Assembly (NCBI GenBank): GCA_035362715.1
Contig: DAOSDU010000003.1
Coordinates: 61,940-125,939, forward strand
Direction of reading: 5' to 3'
Length of the DNA: 64,000 nucleotides
Source of the DNA: Methanofastidiosum sp.
GTDB lineage: Archaea; Methanobacteriota_B; Thermococci; Methanofastidiosales; Methanofastidiosaceae
Shown: piece after piece, positions 1-8,356 of the stretch
Layout: each line of letters begins with the position of its first letter
How positions within the stretch are numbered: position 1 is the first letter of the stretch
Translations under genes and position numbers: made by a program
Notes under the pieces: model-generated
Database searches by the model: none
What the model was told of the DNA's origin: nothing
The model's input: only the letters and a program-made list of their open reading frames with translations

Positions 1-190
1 AATAATCTAATTATTTCAATCAAACAATTAATCTTAAATGGTTAAAGACGCCTTTTATTGAATAATTTTTTTTGATTGTAGTTTAAAATGTAAAGTATTT
101 CTCCTTTAATAGAAATAAGATACGGCAGAATGCAAAACTTTAAAAGGTATTAATGTTTTTTTTTTAAAATAACTATTGAGGATTGGTACT

Positions 191-847
191 ATGAAAAAAA
201 TTAAAATATTATTCGTGATAGTTGTTTTAGCATTTTCCACGTTTTCTGCTGTTTTAGGAACAAGAGTTCTTTCTGAAGAAAGGATAACGACAGACGAAGG
301 GGGCCAAGATGATCCAGCCATATACGGCGACATAGTCGTCTGGAGTGACTATAGAAACGACAATGGCGACATCTGGGGTTACAATCTAAAGACAAAGGAA
401 GAGTTCAGAATAACAACAGACACAAAACAACAGATTATGCCAGCCATATACGGCGACATAGTCGTCTGGAGTGACTATAGAAACGACGACACAGACATCT
501 GGGGTTACAATCTAAAGACAAAGGAAGAGTTCAGAATAACAACAGACACAAAACAACAGATTATGCCAGCCATATACGGTGACATAGTCGTCTGGCAAGA
601 CGAGAGAAACGACTTTGGTGACATCTGGGGTTACAATCTAAAGACAAAGGAAGAGTTCAGAATAACAACAGACTCAAATTCCCAATATGATCCGGCCATA
701 TATTGCGATCGTGTAGTTTGGGAAGACGATAGAAACGACTACCAATACGACATCTATCTTGCATATCTTGACGTTATTTGCGAAACAGCAAAGAAGTCCT
801 TACCAATCGAGCAGATAATGAAGATACTTGGTCTATTACCAAAATAA
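191..847 (+). CDS. Secreted TolB-like beta-propeller repeat protein
   Basis: Exported protein of about 218 residues. The N-terminus is a signal peptide (basic MKKIK, then a hydrophobic stretch to about residue 24). The body is four copies of a 42-residue unit with the pattern PAIYGDxVVWxDxRND, DIWGYNLKTKEEFRITTD. Such units form blades of TolB/YVTN-type propellers on archaeal surface proteins. Four blades is fewer than the usual six or seven, so this may be a shortened or oligomerising propeller. The C-terminal 25 residues are not repeat-like. I chose ATG 191 because GAGG lies at 178-181; the TTG at 176 overlaps that site. The ligand is unknown. Confidence 0.75.
   Translation: MKKIKILFVIVVLAFSTFSAVLGTRVLSEERITTDEGGQDDPAIYGDIVVWSDYRNDNGDIWGYNLKTKEEFRITTDTKQQIMPAIYGDIVVWSDYRNDDTDIWGYNLKTKEEFRITTDTKQQIMPAIYGDIVVWQDERNDFGDIWGYNLKTKEEFRITTDSNSQYDPAIYCDRVVWEDDRNDYQYDIYLAYLDVICETAKKSLPIEQIMKILGLLPK
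314..778 (+). repeat. 126-bp coding tandem repeat, about 3.7 copies
   Basis: Copies begin at 314, 440, 566 and 692, exactly 126 bp (42 codons) apart. The first three are nearly identical in DNA, including synonymous sites, while the fourth has diverged. This points to recent duplication or gene conversion inside the propeller gene. Confidence 0.9.
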
Positions 848-926
848 TATATTTTATTTATTTTTTATTATCCTTTAATTATTTTCTTTGAATACTAGAC
901 AATCAAACTATTATTTTTTAGTAGTA

Positions 927-2315
927 CTATTTCCATTTTTTCTTAAGATAGTAAAAATAGCCTATAATTAGAGGAGTTCCAAACCCGCCGTATGCCAGAA
1001 GATTCATAGTTCTTGAAGGCAATAATCCAACTACGCCCTCAAAGATCATCATCAATAGAAAGATGGCTATTGACAATAAGACAAATCTTTTGTCTGGGAT
1101 AAACTTAACCTTTAAGCTTTTGACTATCAAGGCCATACCAATTATGCAGGATACCATGGTGGCAAAGGCTGCGCCGTTTATATCATACCTTGGTATGAGC
1201 AGATAGTTTAAGATTACATTTATTATAGCTATGAGCACCGTTATCTTCATAGGGGTCCACTGTTTGCCCATCGCCTGGAGCGAAGTTGAGGCTATATAGA
1301 ATATGGAGTAGAATAACATGGCAATTGACAGAAGTTTTAGTACCCATCCACCTTCCTCAACACCAAAGAGGAAATATATTATTGGATTTGAAAATGCAAA
1401 AAGAGAAAGCGCAACTGGGAGTGTAACATTAAAGGATGCTTTAAGTGAAACAAGTATGTTATTGATCCCTTCCTTTTCTATTGATTTTAATTTTGATAGC
1501 TCAGGCAGCAATACTGCAGAAAGGGCAATTGCAAACGAGGGAACAATCCCCGCCGTTGGCGAAGCCATACCATAAATCCCAACAGTCTTTGGTCCAAAGA
1601 AGTGGGCCAGAATGTAAATATCTGCATTGAAGAGGAGGACAAGGCTCAAAGAGAATATTGAGACTGGAATTGCAAATACTAAGATTTTCTTAAACTCCTT
1701 GAAATTTTCACTCTTTAAAGTTAGTTTGACGCCGCTCTTTAGAACTAGCAAAAATGATACTATTATCCCGATTAGATATCCGCCCACAAGTGCCGCAGAA
1801 GCGCCAGAAACTCTGAAGATGAAAGAAAGCGGCACTGAAAGCAGAAAGTAAGAGAATGAAAGCGCAAATATTGAAGCTGCCATGTAATTTACTTTTTTGA
1901 CTCCAAGCAAGATCCCTGTAAACACAGAAAATAAAACACCAAGCGGTATCACGAGAAGGATTATCTTAAGGGGTGTATCTATCCCATCTCTTATGTCGGA
2001 AGAATAAAAACTCATTATAACTGGGGATAGTACAAAGAGCAAGATAAATAGGGCAATTCCGATAGGCACGAAAAACAGAGAAGATGAGATTTTCTCATTC
2101 TTATTTTCCGCATCATAGATTGATGTGAATCTTGATACAGAAGGTGCAATCCCAAATGATGAAAGAACAAGTATCAGCGACTGGAAAGGCATAATTGCAG
2201 ACAACAGGCCATACTCTGTCAGGAGGAGTATATTCGCTGTGAAAAGGGTGAAGAGGTAATTTGCAACACGTGAAAATGTATTTGCAATAAGAAGCATCAG
2301 GGATTTCTTAATCAT
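927..2315 (-). CDS. Polysaccharide flippase, MATE/MviN-like (Wzx type)
   Basis: Polytopic membrane protein of 462 residues with roughly 14 hydrophobic segments, the size and layout of the oligosaccharidyl-lipid flippase family (MVF clan). The N-terminal pattern with FGIAPSVSRFTS and the later YDINGAAFATMVSC segment are typical of Wzx/RfbX-like exporters. It probably moves lipid-linked glycans for surface glycosylation across the cytoplasmic membrane. No glycosyltransferase gene is adjacent, so the substrate cannot be inferred. The next gene upstream on the same strand (membrane HTH protein) ends 40 bp away, so the two may be co-transcribed. Confidence 0.8.
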   Translation of the reverse strand: MIKKSLMLLIANTFSRVANYLFTLFTANILLLTEYGLLSAIMPFQSLILVLSSFGIAPSVSRFTSIYDAENKNEKISSSLFFVPIGIALFILLFVLSPVIMSFYSSDIRDGIDTPLKIILLVIPLGVLFSVFTGILLGVKKVNYMAASIFALSFSYFLLSVPLSFIFRVSGASAALVGGYLIGIIVSFLLVLKSGVKLTLKSENFKEFKKILVFAIPVSIFSLSLVLLFNADIYILAHFFGPKTVGIYGMASPTAGIVPSFAIALSAVLLPELSKLKSIEKEGINNILVSLKASFNVTLPVALSLFAFSNPIIYFLFGVEEGGWVLKLLSIAMLFYSIFYIASTSLQAMGKQWTPMKITVLIAIINVILNYLLIPRYDINGAAFATMVSCIIGMALIVKSLKVKFIPDKRFVLLSIAIFLLMMIFEGVVGLLPSRTMNLLAYGGFGTPLIIGYFYYLKKKWK

Positions 2316-2355
2316 ATAACTTTATGACTAAAGCTCTATCTTTTATCTCTTTTGT

Positions 2356-3321
2356 TTAGTCTTTCAACCTTTCCCCAAGCTTTATGATGTTTGTCCTTCC
2401 CTTCTCTTCCTTTTCTATTAATCGCCTCTTAAGGAGCTTATCCAGGACCCTTGAAAGAGTTGGCTTTGAAAAGAAGGTGGTCTGCTCAAATAGTTTGGCC
2501 TGGGTCATTGAACCGCCGTTGTCTGATATTATCTTTAAGATTCTTGATTCCCTCGGGTCTAGCACATTTAGTGCTACATCTATCTTGCTGTGGCCTCTCT
2601 TTCTTGTAATTAAGAGTATAGCGATTAACCCAAAGAAGATAATGGCAGTTGACATCAAGATATACATTGCGGGGTTACTCTGAGGCTTTTCTATTGGAGT
2701 TGTTTGATCTTTAATCTGTCTTAGGACTGCGTGTTTTTCATCATAATTGGCGTTAAAAGTAAATTTTTCCCCTTCCTTTACCTCTTCCTTGTACCAGACA
2801 ACAGAAACCTTATTGTCTACTGATTCAAATCTTGAAGGCGATGGGAGAAATTCAGACAGTACAGGGATCCCTTTTTCAAAGTTAAATGCCATCTTTAGAT
2901 ATCTGATATCGCAAGGAGACTCAAAAGGAAAACTCAAAGCATATGAATCATTTTTTGTAATAAGATCATTTGCATCATACTCGATTATAACAAGAATCTT
3001 CTCACCCAGCTTTACGCTGCTGTTGAAATAGAACTTGACAAATGATTCTTTGCCTATTGGTGAAGAAGAAGACTCAAGAACATTTCCAGCTTCATCAGTT
3101 ATTTTTAAATTGTTCACCCTTCCTGGAACATAAAGAGAAAATCCGTTGAAATCTGGCAATCCTAAATTCAGGAATACCATTCTAATAGTGACATGTTCAG
3201 ATTTTTCATATATATCAACGTCTATTGTGCATCCCATGCAGGCAAAATCCTCCTGAGCTTGTATGGGAATTTGGCACGATATTCCTATAATAATTAACAA
3301 AATTATTATTAGTTTTTTCAT
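2356..3321 (-). CDS. Membrane-anchored protein with C-terminal winged-helix domain
   Basis: 321 residues. A signal peptide (about 1-22) is followed by an extracytoplasmic beta-rich region to about 215 with the pair CMGC near residue 28. One transmembrane helix follows (about 218-238, ending RKRGHS), then a cytoplasmic winged-helix domain (about 255-321) resembling MarR/TrmB-type domains (SMTQAKLFEQTTFFSKPTLS as the recognition helix region). The arrangement suggests a one-component sensor: outside domain senses, inside domain binds DNA. Similar architecture is widespread in Euryarchaeota, but ligand and targets are unknown. Confidence 0.65.
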   Translation of the reverse strand: MKKLIIILLIIIGISCQIPIQAQEDFACMGCTIDVDIYEKSEHVTIRMVFLNLGLPDFNGFSLYVPGRVNNLKITDEAGNVLESSSSPIGKESFVKFYFNSSVKLGEKILVIIEYDANDLITKNDSYALSFPFESPCDIRYLKMAFNFEKGIPVLSEFLPSPSRFESVDNKVSVVWYKEEVKEGEKFTFNANYDEKHAVLRQIKDQTTPIEKPQSNPAMYILMSTAIIFFGLIAILLITRKRGHSKIDVALNVLDPRESRILKIISDNGGSMTQAKLFEQTTFFSKPTLSRVLDKLLKRRLIEKEEKGRTNIIKLGERLKD

Positions 3322-3434
3322 AAGGCCACCATTTATCCATGCCGGATGTATATATTACAATTAATTGGCTATTATTTAAGATTTTTCCCAACAAAAAGAA
3401 AAGCCTTTTAAATTTTTGGGTATTTTTTTTAACA

Positions 3435-3719
3435 ATGGTGCTTTATATACTTAAATGGGTCGTGGGAATGATTGTTCTGGCCGTGGGCTTATTATTTGGG
3501 TTATCGATAGCCCTCAATGCGAAATCTTCAGATGTATACATGATTTCAGGTGCTACAATGATTGCCATCTCATTCATGATTGTGGGGGGCAATATATTTG
3601 TAATGGGAACATCGGATATGAAAAAGAAGAAAGAAATAAAGAAGAATAAAGAGCTTTTGTCGAAGGCTGAAGTTCTTTCTTCAAAAAAGAGAATAGATTC
3701 ATATAGGAATATCAGATGA
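3435..3719 (+). CDS. Small two-helix membrane protein, unknown function
   Basis: 94 residues with two hydrophobic helices (about 3-27 and 33-57) and a lysine-rich cytoplasmic tail. A TATA-like box near 3403-3412 (ccttttaaat) places the transcript start at about ATG 3435, suggesting a leaderless message; the reading frame is open further upstream, but those codons precede the predicted transcript start. The 3' end overlaps the end of the TatD-like gene tail to tail by 8 bp. I do not recognise a family. Confidence 0.55.
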   Translation: MVLYILKWVVGMIVLAVGLLFGLSIALNAKSSDVYMISGATMIAISFMIVGGNIFVMGTSDMKKKKEIKKNKELLSKAEVLSSKKRIDSYRNIR

Positions 3720-4551
3720 GTTCAATCCCATATATCTCTTCAATTAAGTATCTGTGTATATAATCAATATCTTCCTTTGATAAAACTCCTTTCTCAAAAA
3801 GTTTCTTAGTAGTTTTAGGGACAGTTTTAGGGCCAACAACAGCACCCGGCCTCTCATTGTCATCAATATAGTCAGTTTCCATCAAAAATCGCCGCCCTTC
3901 CTCGCAAGCTTTCATGATATTCTTCTCTCTTGCAATAATTGATGGATAAATCCCGATCTTCTCACAGACAGAAACCATTGGCGGTGAAAAATGCTTAATT
4001 GTTTTTCCTGGTTCTCCGTGTTTTTTTACTAGCTCCCCCAACTCTATAAACTTATTCTCATCAAATGTTTCAGTGTGAAGCTGCACCGGGCATTTTAATC
4101 TCTTTGAAACCTTTAACACTTCTATTAGGAATTGATTTGACATATCTGTAATCTCTTTGTCCACCTCATAATGTGGCCTTCCTACTTCCCCTATGCCAAA
4201 TGCCAAGCCATCAGAAATTCTTTTTTCAATTTCATTTAGGGCTTCCAAAGCGATTTCAAATGCTTTCTCTTTCCCAAAGTCCATTATAAGATGATGAAAT
4301 TCTGCAGGGTGCAGCCCTATTATGGGATAAGACTTTGCATCAGTTTCCTTGTTTATCTTATTAGAAAGATCAATTACGTAATCATAGGCCTTTCCAAAGT
4401 CTTTGCCAGTTCTTACTTCAGTTCCGGAGTCATAAGCAGTTTTGTAGACAAACATGAAATGCGTGCCGCCTGCTGAAGAAAACTCCCTAACGGCATCAAG
4501 CCCCATGCCCCTCAAAGGGTCTATATGCATGTGGTTATCAGTTATGATCAT
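3712..4551 (-). CDS. TatD-related metal-dependent hydrolase (COG1099-like)
   Basis: 279-residue TIM-barrel hydrolase of the amidohydrolase/TatD superfamily. The N-terminal DNHMHID gives the HxH metal motif. Later conserved positions are GLHPAEFHH, GIGEVGRPH, the QLHTE segment and a late METDYIDDNERPG with the catalytic Asp. Length and motif order match the archaeal COG1099 group rather than bacterial TatD nucleases. The substrate is not known; nuclease or phosphoesterase activity is inferred from the superfamily only. Confidence 0.75.
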   Translation of the reverse strand: MIITDNHMHIDPLRGMGLDAVREFSSAGGTHFMFVYKTAYDSGTEVRTGKDFGKAYDYVIDLSNKINKETDAKSYPIIGLHPAEFHHLIMDFGKEKAFEIALEALNEIEKRISDGLAFGIGEVGRPHYEVDKEITDMSNQFLIEVLKVSKRLKCPVQLHTETFDENKFIELGELVKKHGEPGKTIKHFSPPMVSVCEKIGIYPSIIAREKNIMKACEEGRRFLMETDYIDDNERPGAVVGPKTVPKTTKKLFEKGVLSKEDIDYIHRYLIEEIYGIELI

Positions 4552-4598
4552 TATAATGATTTGGGCTGGACTATTATTAATAGTTTTGCAATTCCGCT

Positions 4599-4952
4599 TT
4601 AGACAGGAAATAATACTTTATCCCCGGTCTTGATATTATGTTTCTTTATAGAGCCTTGCGGCATCTCAATAAAGTATTTTGCTTTACCTTTGTGCCCCGT
4701 GTGGAATGAGAAAGATTTTACATTTTCCTTTATATCTACTACTTCAAATTTAGAGTTAAGCCATGCGACATCAATTGAGAAAAAAACAAACATCATTGTT
4801 ATTGCAGCTTTCCTTTCCTTATCCAGAACAAAGATATATGCTTCTTTTGACTCCGATATATCTCTTCTAAACATCAATCCTCTTGATAGCTCAAAAAAAT
4901 TTCTTTGATAAGTCAGCTTATCAAAAATTCTCGATAATTCATGGGAAGGCAT
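4599..4952 (-). CDS. DUF192 family protein
   Basis: About 117 residues matching DUF192 (COG1430): the RGLMFRRDI block, a KAAITMMFVFFSIDVAWL core and a final GDKVLFPV strand. The family forms a small beta-barrel of unknown role, often exported or membrane-associated in other species. ATG 4952 is preferred to a TTG at 5000 because a minus-strand TATA box at 5003-5010 predicts a transcript start near 4980. The upstream region contains two perfect inverted repeats. Confidence 0.7.
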   Translation of the reverse strand: MPSHELSRIFDKLTYQRNFFELSRGLMFRRDISESKEAYIFVLDKERKAAITMMFVFFSIDVAWLNSKFEVVDIKENVKSFSFHTGHKGKAKYFIEMPQGSIKKHNIKTGDKVLFPV

Positions 4953-5012
4953 TATACCGACTATGGAAGCCAAATTAAAAAAGTATCTTAAGCAATACAA
5001 AGCTTTATAAAT

Positions 5013-5087
5013 AGTAACACGTTTATATTTATTAGTGTTACTGGCATATAGTATTCCGCCATATAGAGCTTAATAGATCTATATGGC
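5013..5087. repeat. Two adjacent perfect inverted repeats in a divergent intergenic region
   Basis: Arms AGTAACAC (5013-5020) and GTGTTACT (5035-5042) flank a 14-bp AT-rich core. Arms GCCATATAGA (5058-5067) and TCTATATGGC (5078-5087) flank a 10-nt loop and are followed by a T-run near 5101. The pair lies between the DUF192 and THUMP-protein genes. They could be operators or a short structured RNA with its terminator. Confidence 0.6.
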
Positions 5088-5153
5088 CTATTTCTCCAAA
5101 ATTTTTTTAGGCTACATATAAAACTTTTTAAATCAATACTAACTCCTTTCTGT

Positions 5154-5681
5154 ATGGAACAAATGAAAGAATTCCTTCTCGTGACTACTCCCACAGCTAG
5201 GCAGTTTGATGGGATTTGGGAAGTAGAATGGGCGCTGGAAGGAGAGATCTTTGAAATTAAAAAAACGAAGTTCAAGGGAGTCCTCCTAGTAAAGTGCAAG
5301 AATGCTAGAAAAGCCGCTGAGATGCTAAGGGATTATGAGACAAGCGCCATCCATAGAGTGTTGCCATTTGATAGGTATATCAATACAGACATGAATCTGA
5401 TAGCAGTTGAAGCAACAGATGTTGCACTGCCTAAGATTTTCAAAAGTGACACGTTTGCCGTAAGATGCAAGAAAAGGGGCAAGGCAAACTTCAAGTCCCA
5501 GGACCTTGAAAGAGAAATCGGTGCAAAAATAGTTGAAGCAACAGGTGCAAAGGTAAATCTTGAAGACCCCGATATAAAGGTCATAATACAGGTTATTGAT
5601 AAAAAAACAGGTATCTCAGTTTTAAAAAGAGAAGAGATTATTAGAAAAGATGTTCTTGAAGAAGATTCAGATTCGTTCTAA
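5154..5681 (+). CDS. THUMP-domain RNA-binding protein (Tan1-like)
   Basis: 175 residues. The C-terminal two thirds fit a THUMP domain, with FAVRCKKRGKANFKSQDLER followed by an IGAKIVEATGAKVNLEDPD segment, as in archaeal Tan1 homologues. In eukaryotes Tan1 assists Kre33/NAT10 in making ac4C in tRNA; a similar tRNA-binding role is plausible here. TATA at about 5125-5133 predicts initiation near the ATG at 5154, with an in-frame ATG at 5163 as the alternative. The stop overlaps the stop of rpoL by 4 bp. Confidence 0.75.
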   Translation: MEQMKEFLLVTTPTARQFDGIWEVEWALEGEIFEIKKTKFKGVLLVKCKNARKAAEMLRDYETSAIHRVLPFDRYINTDMNLIAVEATDVALPKIFKSDTFAVRCKKRGKANFKSQDLEREIGAKIVEATGAKVNLEDPDIKVIIQVIDKKTGISVLKREEIIRKDVLEEDSDSF

Positions 5682-5965
5682 AGCAATTTTTTCTTTAATC
5701 CTTTAACATCTTTGTTTATACTGCCTATTGCTTCAAGAAGTACATCTTTTGGCGATACTGTGCCGTCTGTATTAATTATGAACATTGGTCTTTTTCTATC
5801 AAGAAGAGGATGGTCAATTCTGTAAGCAGCCACCTTTACTTTTTCATTTCTCAATAAAACTTCTCTTAATATATTACAAAGTGTATGGTCTTCACCAATA
5901 ATCCTAAACTCCAAGTAACTTCCTTCATTTTTAATTACTTCTATATCCAAATTAACCACCTGCAT
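5678..5965 (-). CDS. rpoL: DNA-directed RNA polymerase subunit L (Rpo11)
   Basis: 95 residues, the normal size of archaeal Rpo11, which pairs with Rpo3/Rpo10 to nucleate polymerase assembly. The HTLCNILREVLL segment is the signature of the Rpo11/AC19 family, and YRIDHPLL follows as expected. It overlaps the preceding DUF2067-like gene by 14 bp, indicating translational coupling within the METTL5-csl4-DUF2067-rpoL cluster. Confidence 0.95.
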   Translation of the reverse strand: MQVVNLDIEVIKNEGSYLEFRIIGEDHTLCNILREVLLRNEKVKVAAYRIDHPLLDRKRPMFIINTDGTVSPKDVLLEAIGSINKDVKGLKKKLL

Positions 5966-6542
5966 ACTCTCTTAGATATGAAAGAGCATCATCATAGCTT
6001 ATATTTAAAGATACCGTTTCTGTATCGTTAAAAATCTTTTCCTCTATTCCTACGCTTAAAAGCTCCGAAGACAACATCTCATATTCAATTGCAACTCTTA
6101 CAATGATTTCTGTCACCGGCTTTGATACCCCCTCTAGATCCTCTAATAGGTAGGATATCTCTCCTGCAATATTGGCAGCAACTGAGGCATGCGCCGTAGA
6201 AACTACATTTTCCTTTTCTACTTCAAACGAGTACCCTTTGTCGTTTAGGACCACTTTAAGAAGTTTTACAGGAACAGTTGTGCCTGCTATTTTAGAGATG
6301 CTGTCGAGATTATAGGTAAAAATCCCTTTTTCTTCCTTGATTTCCTTTTCCTTTATCTCTTCTAAGAAACTCTTAATTGAATAGACTAAATCTCCCATGC
6401 TACCGGGATTAAAAACTTTGACCTTTAACGTATCATCAGATACATTAAAAGATATATCCTCAAATTTAGAAAGAAAACGGGCAATTTCAACTTTCTGATT
6501 GCCCTTAATTTTAAAACTTAAAACTCTTGTTTTTCTTTTCAT
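5952..6542 (-). CDS. DUF2067-like archaeal protein
   Basis: 196 residues without catalytic motifs I can recognise. Size, a basic beta-rich N-terminus (RVLSFKIKGNQKVEIARFL) and position between csl4 and rpoL resemble the archaeal DUF2067 family, which occupies this place in other Euryarchaeota. Four bases separate it from csl4, and it overlaps rpoL by 14 bp, so all are probably translated from one message. A link to RNA metabolism is inferred from the neighbours only. Confidence 0.6.
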   Translation of the reverse strand: MKRKTRVLSFKIKGNQKVEIARFLSKFEDISFNVSDDTLKVKVFNPGSMGDLVYSIKSFLEEIKEKEIKEEKGIFTYNLDSISKIAGTTVPVKLLKVVLNDKGYSFEVEKENVVSTAHASVAANIAGEISYLLEDLEGVSKPVTEIIVRVAIEYEMLSSELLSVGIEEKIFNDTETVSLNISYDDALSYLREYAGG

Positions 6543-6546
6543 CTTA

Positions 6547-7146
6547 TCATAATTTTGCTTTCAAATAATCGTTTGCTGTCTTTCTTGTTTCCTTTGAACC
6601 GCAGTATTTGCACTCAAGATTTCCGTCAAGATTTCCATCCTTGTTCTCAAGAGTTTTCTTGCAAACGCCGCAAACAGCTCTGATTACGCCAAGTGAATCT
6701 TCCGCAGTTGAAAGTCTTATTGAATCTCCCTGTGTGTCCACAACTCTGGCCCTAACGATATCTCCATTTCTAAACTCTGTGGAGATAGTTTTTACATACT
6801 TTTTGTCGGTCTGCGAAACATATATCCTGGCTTTTGTATTGGCTGAAAGCTTTTTGTCTGCATACCCCTCTAATGCAAGAAGGTCCACATAAACCATTTG
6901 TGGTTTAACTGATACTATCTCTCCATAGACAATATCCCCTTCTTTTAGCTGAGGCAAAACATTTGTTCTTGAAATAACACTTGCACTTCTTCTTGACATG
7001 TCAAGTTCCAAGTTTCCTACCATGGTGGCATATATCTTTCCATTCTCTTCATATGCCCCTTCTCCTGGTAAAAATTCTTCGGCAACACCTATGTAGTCAC
7101 CTGGTATAACAAATTCTCTTTTAGTCTCTCCGTTCGCTTCCATCAT
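6547..7146 (-). CDS. csl4: Exosome complex RNA-binding protein Csl4
   Basis: 199 residues with the three Csl4 parts: an N-terminal domain (VIPGDYIGVAEEFLPGEG), a central S1 RNA-binding domain (about 65-145) and a C-terminal zinc ribbon (CGVC and CKYCG near 160-182). Csl4 caps the archaeal exosome and recruits RNA for 3'-5' degradation or tailing. The start overlaps the methyltransferase gene by 26 bp. There is a second in-frame ATG one codon in, so the exact start is uncertain by one residue. Confidence 0.93.
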   Translation of the reverse strand: MMEANGETKREFVIPGDYIGVAEEFLPGEGAYEENGKIYATMVGNLELDMSRRSASVISRTNVLPQLKEGDIVYGEIVSVKPQMVYVDLLALEGYADKKLSANTKARIYVSQTDKKYVKTISTEFRNGDIVRARVVDTQGDSIRLSTAEDSLGVIRAVCGVCKKTLENKDGNLDGNLECKYCGSKETRKTANDYLKAKL

Positions 7147-7765
7147 AACACCTCATAAATCTATAAAGTTCAACCTCAATCAGTACTTTCCTTTTCTTAT
7201 GTACCTGAAACATCGCTTTTATTGGAAAATTGAAACTCTCCTTCTCAACTAGTTCAAAACTGTTTTCCAATGCAACATTTCTTATGAAATCATAGTTCCC
7301 TTTCTTGTGCAAGGAATACACAACATCCCCTATTTCAAAAGCCTTTTTCAAAAATTTGGTATCCATGTTCCTCTTTTTTGTACCAAAAGGCGGATTTTGA
7401 ATAATAGTGTCCCCTCGCAGGAGGACGTTTAAAACGTCACCATCCTTTATCTCGTAATCTCCTAAGACTTGATTACTTTTTAAAGTTAATGTTTCTAAAT
7501 TATCATTCAAAATCTCTATTGCCCTTTTATCTTTCTCTACAAAATATACTTTTTTAGCCCCTAGTATGAGAGAAGCTATCCCAAGTCTGCCTGTCCCGGC
7601 GCCAAGGTCAATTATTGTCTTTCCTTCTATATCTCCCCTATGGTAGGCAAATAAGAGGATTTCAGCAGCAATGTCGCCTGGTGTGGTATACTGCTCCTCA
7701 AACATATTGGGGTCTTCCATCTCCTTTAGATTTGAAAGAAAGATTTCAAGCTGTTTTTTTCTCAC
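7121..7765 (-). CDS. METTL5-type N6-adenine RNA methyltransferase
   Basis: SAM-dependent methyltransferase of about 214 residues. DLGAGTGRLGI is the SAM-binding motif I and NPPFGTK is the NPPF catalytic motif of adenine-N6 methylases. This pattern, with the N-terminal RKKQLEIFLSNL and QYTTPGDIAAE segments, is that of the METTL5/COG2263 family, which methylates an adenosine in small-subunit rRNA. I chose GTG 7765 because it matches the family N-terminus; the frame is open to a TTG at 7783. First of four overlapping genes with csl4. Confidence 0.85.
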   Translation of the reverse strand: MRKKQLEIFLSNLKEMEDPNMFEEQYTTPGDIAAEILLFAYHRGDIEGKTIIDLGAGTGRLGIASLILGAKKVYFVEKDKRAIEILNDNLETLTLKSNQVLGDYEIKDGDVLNVLLRGDTIIQNPPFGTKKRNMDTKFLKKAFEIGDVVYSLHKKGNYDFIRNVALENSFELVEKESFNFPIKAMFQVHKKRKVLIEVELYRFMRCYDGSERRD

Positions 7766-7779
7766 AAAAATTAAAAATA

Positions 7780-8289
7780 TCAAAGGTATAAAAATCCTAC
7801 CTTTGATTGAAGAAACTGTTTTAATCCTTTATTCCTCATTAGTATTTCCATCAATACAGCCAAGATGATAATTTCAGCAAAAGCCTTCACCAATATAGTA
7901 TATACAACAGGTAATGGAAGGCCATATGGAACTTTTAATACTGCAAGCGTCAGATAAGTTAAGAACGCTTCGGGGAGGTATCCACCAAGGACTGCTATAC
8001 CAGGTCTTGTCTTTTTGGACAGGATAGCAATAAAAATACCAGTTAGCGCCTTAAAAGGTGGTACAAAAAAATTCCCAAAAGTTACTCCCGGCCATATTCC
8101 AACTATAAATCCAGTTATGCCCCCAAATATAGGGCCTAACAATATGCCAGCAAGAACTGTACCAATGTGGGACAGATCAAGATAAACATTTGGCACTGGT
8201 GTTGGAATAAGCAGTATTGTTCCAAATAGAATTCCTAAAGCTGCAAAAATTGCTGTGAAGGCGATATTCTTTGAACTTTTAGCTTTCAG
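7780..8289 (-). CDS. ECF transporter S-component-like membrane protein
   Basis: Hydrophobic protein with five to six membrane segments, GILLGPIFGGITGF and WPGVTFGNFF motifs, similar to substrate-binding S components of energy-coupling-factor vitamin transporters. The substrate is unknown and no ECF ATPase or EcfT gene is in the window. The only standard start (GTG 8196) would begin inside the first membrane helix. In-frame codons upstream encode a typical S-component N-terminus (KNIAFTAIFAALG), reaching a CTG at 8287-8289 that lies 3 nt after GGTGAT. A minus-strand TATA box at about 8316-8325 fits that start. No ATG/GTG/TTG exists before the upstream TAA. Confidence 0.6.
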   Translation of the reverse strand: MKAKSSKNIAFTAIFAALGILFGTILLIPTPVPNVYLDLSHIGTVLAGILLGPIFGGITGFIVGIWPGVTFGNFFVPPFKALTGIFIAILSKKTRPGIAVLGGYLPEAFLTYLTLAVLKVPYGLPLPVVYTILVKAFAEIIILAVLMEILMRNKGLKQFLQSKVGFLYL

Positions 8290-8338
8290 GGAATCACCAA
8301 AAGTAGTAAATTAAGACGATATATAAATATTTGGGTAG

Positions 8339-8356
8339 ATACTCAAAAATGAGTAT
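8339..8356. terminator. Hairpin after argS (possible terminator or operator)
   Basis: Perfect 7-bp arms ATACTCA and TGAGTAT with an AAAA loop end at the argS stop codon and lie just before the promoter of the next gene. It may separate argS from the downstream cluster; the run of T expected of an archaeal terminator is weak. Confidence 0.35.

Noticed and set aside
314..778. Regularly spaced repeats that might be a CRISPR array
   Set aside because: The 126-bp units are in frame, encode beta-propeller blades and have no unique spacers.
4988..5299. Minus-strand 103-codon frame
   Set aside because: It covers the THUMP gene start and the inverted repeats; composition and lack of SD indicate a chance frame.
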